This document shows positions 16,147 to 17,108 of a DNA stretch of 17,108 nucleotides, one piece after another. Source of the stretch: CAYLNK01 sp964384675 (lineage in GTDB: Bacteria; Acidobacteriota; Thermoanaerobaculia; UBA5066); contig CAYLNK010000122.1 in the NCBI GenBank assembly GCA_964384675.1, forward strand, positions 1-17,108, in the 5' to 3' direction. The notes beneath the pieces are model-generated. The model had not been told where the DNA came from. It made no database searches and saw only the letters and a program-made list of their open reading frames with translations. Each line of letters opens with the position of its first letter. Position 1 is the first letter of the stretch. The position numbers were made by a program, and so were the translations under genes.

Positions 16147-16787
16147 CACGGCTCCTTCTCCGGCCCGGACGCCGCGCTCGTCGCGGGCCACGCCGCCACG
16201 ACGACCTCGAACGTCCGGCCGTGCGGCGCCGTCGGGTCGTCGTAGCGCGCGGCGAGCGCGGCCAGCGCGTTCGCCAGCTCCTCCGCGTACGCCGTCCGCT
16301 CCTGCGCGCTCCGGAACCGGACACGCGTCTCGAGCGTCAGCGTCGCCAGGCGCTTGCCCGTCGCCTCGGCCCGGGCGCGCAGCGCCGACAGCTCGCCGAT
16401 CGCGCGGGCCGCCGTGGCGATCAGGTACGTGGCGCTGAAGCGGTCGCGGACCTCCTCGGGCGGCAGCCCCGCGACGCCGATCGCGGCCGGCGAAACGAGG
16501 TAGGCGCGGGCCGTGGCCCGCACCAGGCGCTCGACGCAGTTCCCCTTCCGGCGCTCCTCGACCAGCTCGACGAAGCCGGCCTTCTCCAGCTCGCGGAGGT
16601 GGTAGTTCACCTTCTGCCGCGGCAGGCCGATCCGCCGCGCCAGAGAGGACGCGGAGCCCGGCTCGCCGAGGCGCGTCAGCAGGTCCCGTCGCGTCGGGTC
16701 GAGGAGGAGGGCCGCGGAGGCGTCCCCCTCCACGATCCGCACGGTCCGCATCGCCGGAGGGACCCGCCGCGCCGCCGCTCGTGCCAT
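16146..16787 (-). CDS. ArsR-type winged-helix transcriptional regulator
   Basis: A 213 aa DNA-binding protein. The winged helix-turn-helix covers about residues 25-95: LLLDPTRRDLLTRL, SASSLARRIGLPRQKVNYHL and RELEKAGFVELVEERR. The C-terminal 110 residues form a helical extension that probably serves in dimerisation or ligand sensing, as in two-part ArsR-like regulators. No cysteine metal-binding motif is visible in the recognition helix, so a metal sensor is unlikely. An ATG in the start region at 16787 lies right at the predicted transcription start (leaderless), with an alternative internal ATG at 16751. It is the first gene of a minus-strand run and is coupled to the SRPBCC gene. Confidence 0.9.
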   Translation of the reverse strand: MARAAARRVPPAMRTVRIVEGDASAALLLDPTRRDLLTRLGEPGSASSLARRIGLPRQKVNYHLRELEKAGFVELVEERRKGNCVERLVRATARAYLVSPAAIGVAGLPPEEVRDRFSATYLIATAARAIGELSALRARAEATGKRLATLTLETRVRFRSAQERTAYAEELANALAALAARYDDPTAPHGRTFEVVVAAWPATSAASGPEKEP

Positions 16788-16793
16788 GCGGAC

Positions 16794-16822
16794 AATCTGG
16801 TACCGACAAATTGTTTTGTCAA
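16794..16822 (-). promoter_or_regulatory. Promoter and operator of the ArsR-SRPBCC unit
   Basis: On the minus strand a perfect -35 TTGACA (16822-16817) is followed by a 17-nt spacer and a poor -10 CAGATT (16799-16794). A perfect inverted repeat GACAAA-N4-TTTGTC (16805-16820) overlaps the -35 and the spacer, a typical position for an autorepressor site. The A/T-rich patch contrasts with the surrounding GC-rich DNA. Transcription would start at or beside the ATG at 16787. Confidence 0.6.
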
Positions 16823-16841
16823 GGTGAACGAAACCGTCGGA

Positions 16842-17108
16842 CTACCTCCGGGGCGCGGGCGTCGGGCGGGCCTTGTACCGCTCCCAGAGGCGGCTGTGGC
16901 GGTCGGCCAGGTCGAGCGCCCTCCCGGCGTGGTAGAGCGCGGTGACGCGCGACGTGCCGTCCAGGGGATCGCCGCTCCAGACGACGACGTCCGCCTCCTT
17001 GCCCGCCTCGAGCGAGCCGATCCGCGCCTCCGCCCCGGCGATCCGCGCGGGCGTGAGCGTGACGGCGCGCAGCGCCTCGAGCCGGTCCAGCCCGAACGCC
17101 GCCGCCGT
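16842..17108 (-). CDS. Amidohydrolase, C-terminal fragment (enters from outside the window)
   Basis: The last 88 residues of a metal-dependent hydrolase of the imidazolonepropionase/dihydroorotase-like superfamily. The signature AVTLTPARIAG followed by IGSLEAGKEADVVVWSGDPL is the characteristic C-terminal segment, where the chain returns to the small beta-sandwich beside the barrel. The metal-binding residues lie outside the window, so the substrate cannot be assigned. The gene ends 54 bp before the ArsR-type gene, and the intervening promoter suggests a separate unit. Confidence 0.9.
   Translation of the reverse strand, partial: TAAAFGLDRLEALRAVTLTPARIAGAEARIGSLEAGKEADVVVWSGDPLDGTSRVTALYHAGRALDLADRHSRLWERYKARPTPAPRR

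Overview
The window is very GC-rich, with tightly packed genes, short intergenic gaps and many 1-4 nt start/stop overlaps. A large Oar-like TonB-dependent receptor with an N-terminal carboxypeptidase-regulatory-like domain, an ECF sigma factor unit and Uma2-family proteins suggest Acidobacteriota or a similar high-GC Gram-negative lineage. This placement is an inference from gene content, not a phylogeny.

The core (about 1263-7221) is a complete RNA-repair and Ro ribonucleoprotein locus. On the minus strand, in transcription order, it holds a sigma54-type promoter (5545-5530), rsr (a Ro60/TROVE protein), a very stable hairpin, three tandem Y-RNA-like non-coding RNAs (3885-3813, 3795-3661, 3642-3530), rtcB (RNA ligase) and rtcA (RNA 3'-phosphate cyclase). 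Divergently on the plus strand lies rtcR, the CARF-AAA+ sigma54 activator expected to switch the operon on. The order resembles the rsr-yrlA-yrlB-rtcBA operon of Salmonella, but here there are three RNAs. Two of them carry a tRNA-like module in circularly permuted order (T-arm, acceptor-like hairpin, D-arm); the third is a bare hairpin. Shared motifs and compensating base changes in the stems support all three.

Downstream of rtcR, on the same strand, is a three-part fusion gene: an adenosine-deaminase-like amidohydrolase, a SLOG-like Rossmann domain and a Nudix hydrolase. It is flanked by an Uma2-family remnant (7231-7444) and an intact Uma2 gene (10151-10774). The architecture looks like nucleotide-signal or nucleotide-salvage enzymes and may be functionally tied to the RNA-repair locus, but this is unproven.

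The left end (1-1252, minus strand) is an ECF sigma unit: a small membrane protein, the sigma factor and the start of a possible anti-sigma gene, behind a candidate ECF-type promoter. The right end (10151-16787, minus strand) is a co-directional run: an ArsR-type regulator with a candidate operator/promoter, a two-domain SRPBCC protein, a putative Na+/H+ antiporter, the Oar-like receptor and Uma2. The last 267 bases encode the C-terminus of an amidohydrolase. The only non-coding stretch longer than 300 bases is 3516-3946, filled by the three RNAs and the hairpin.
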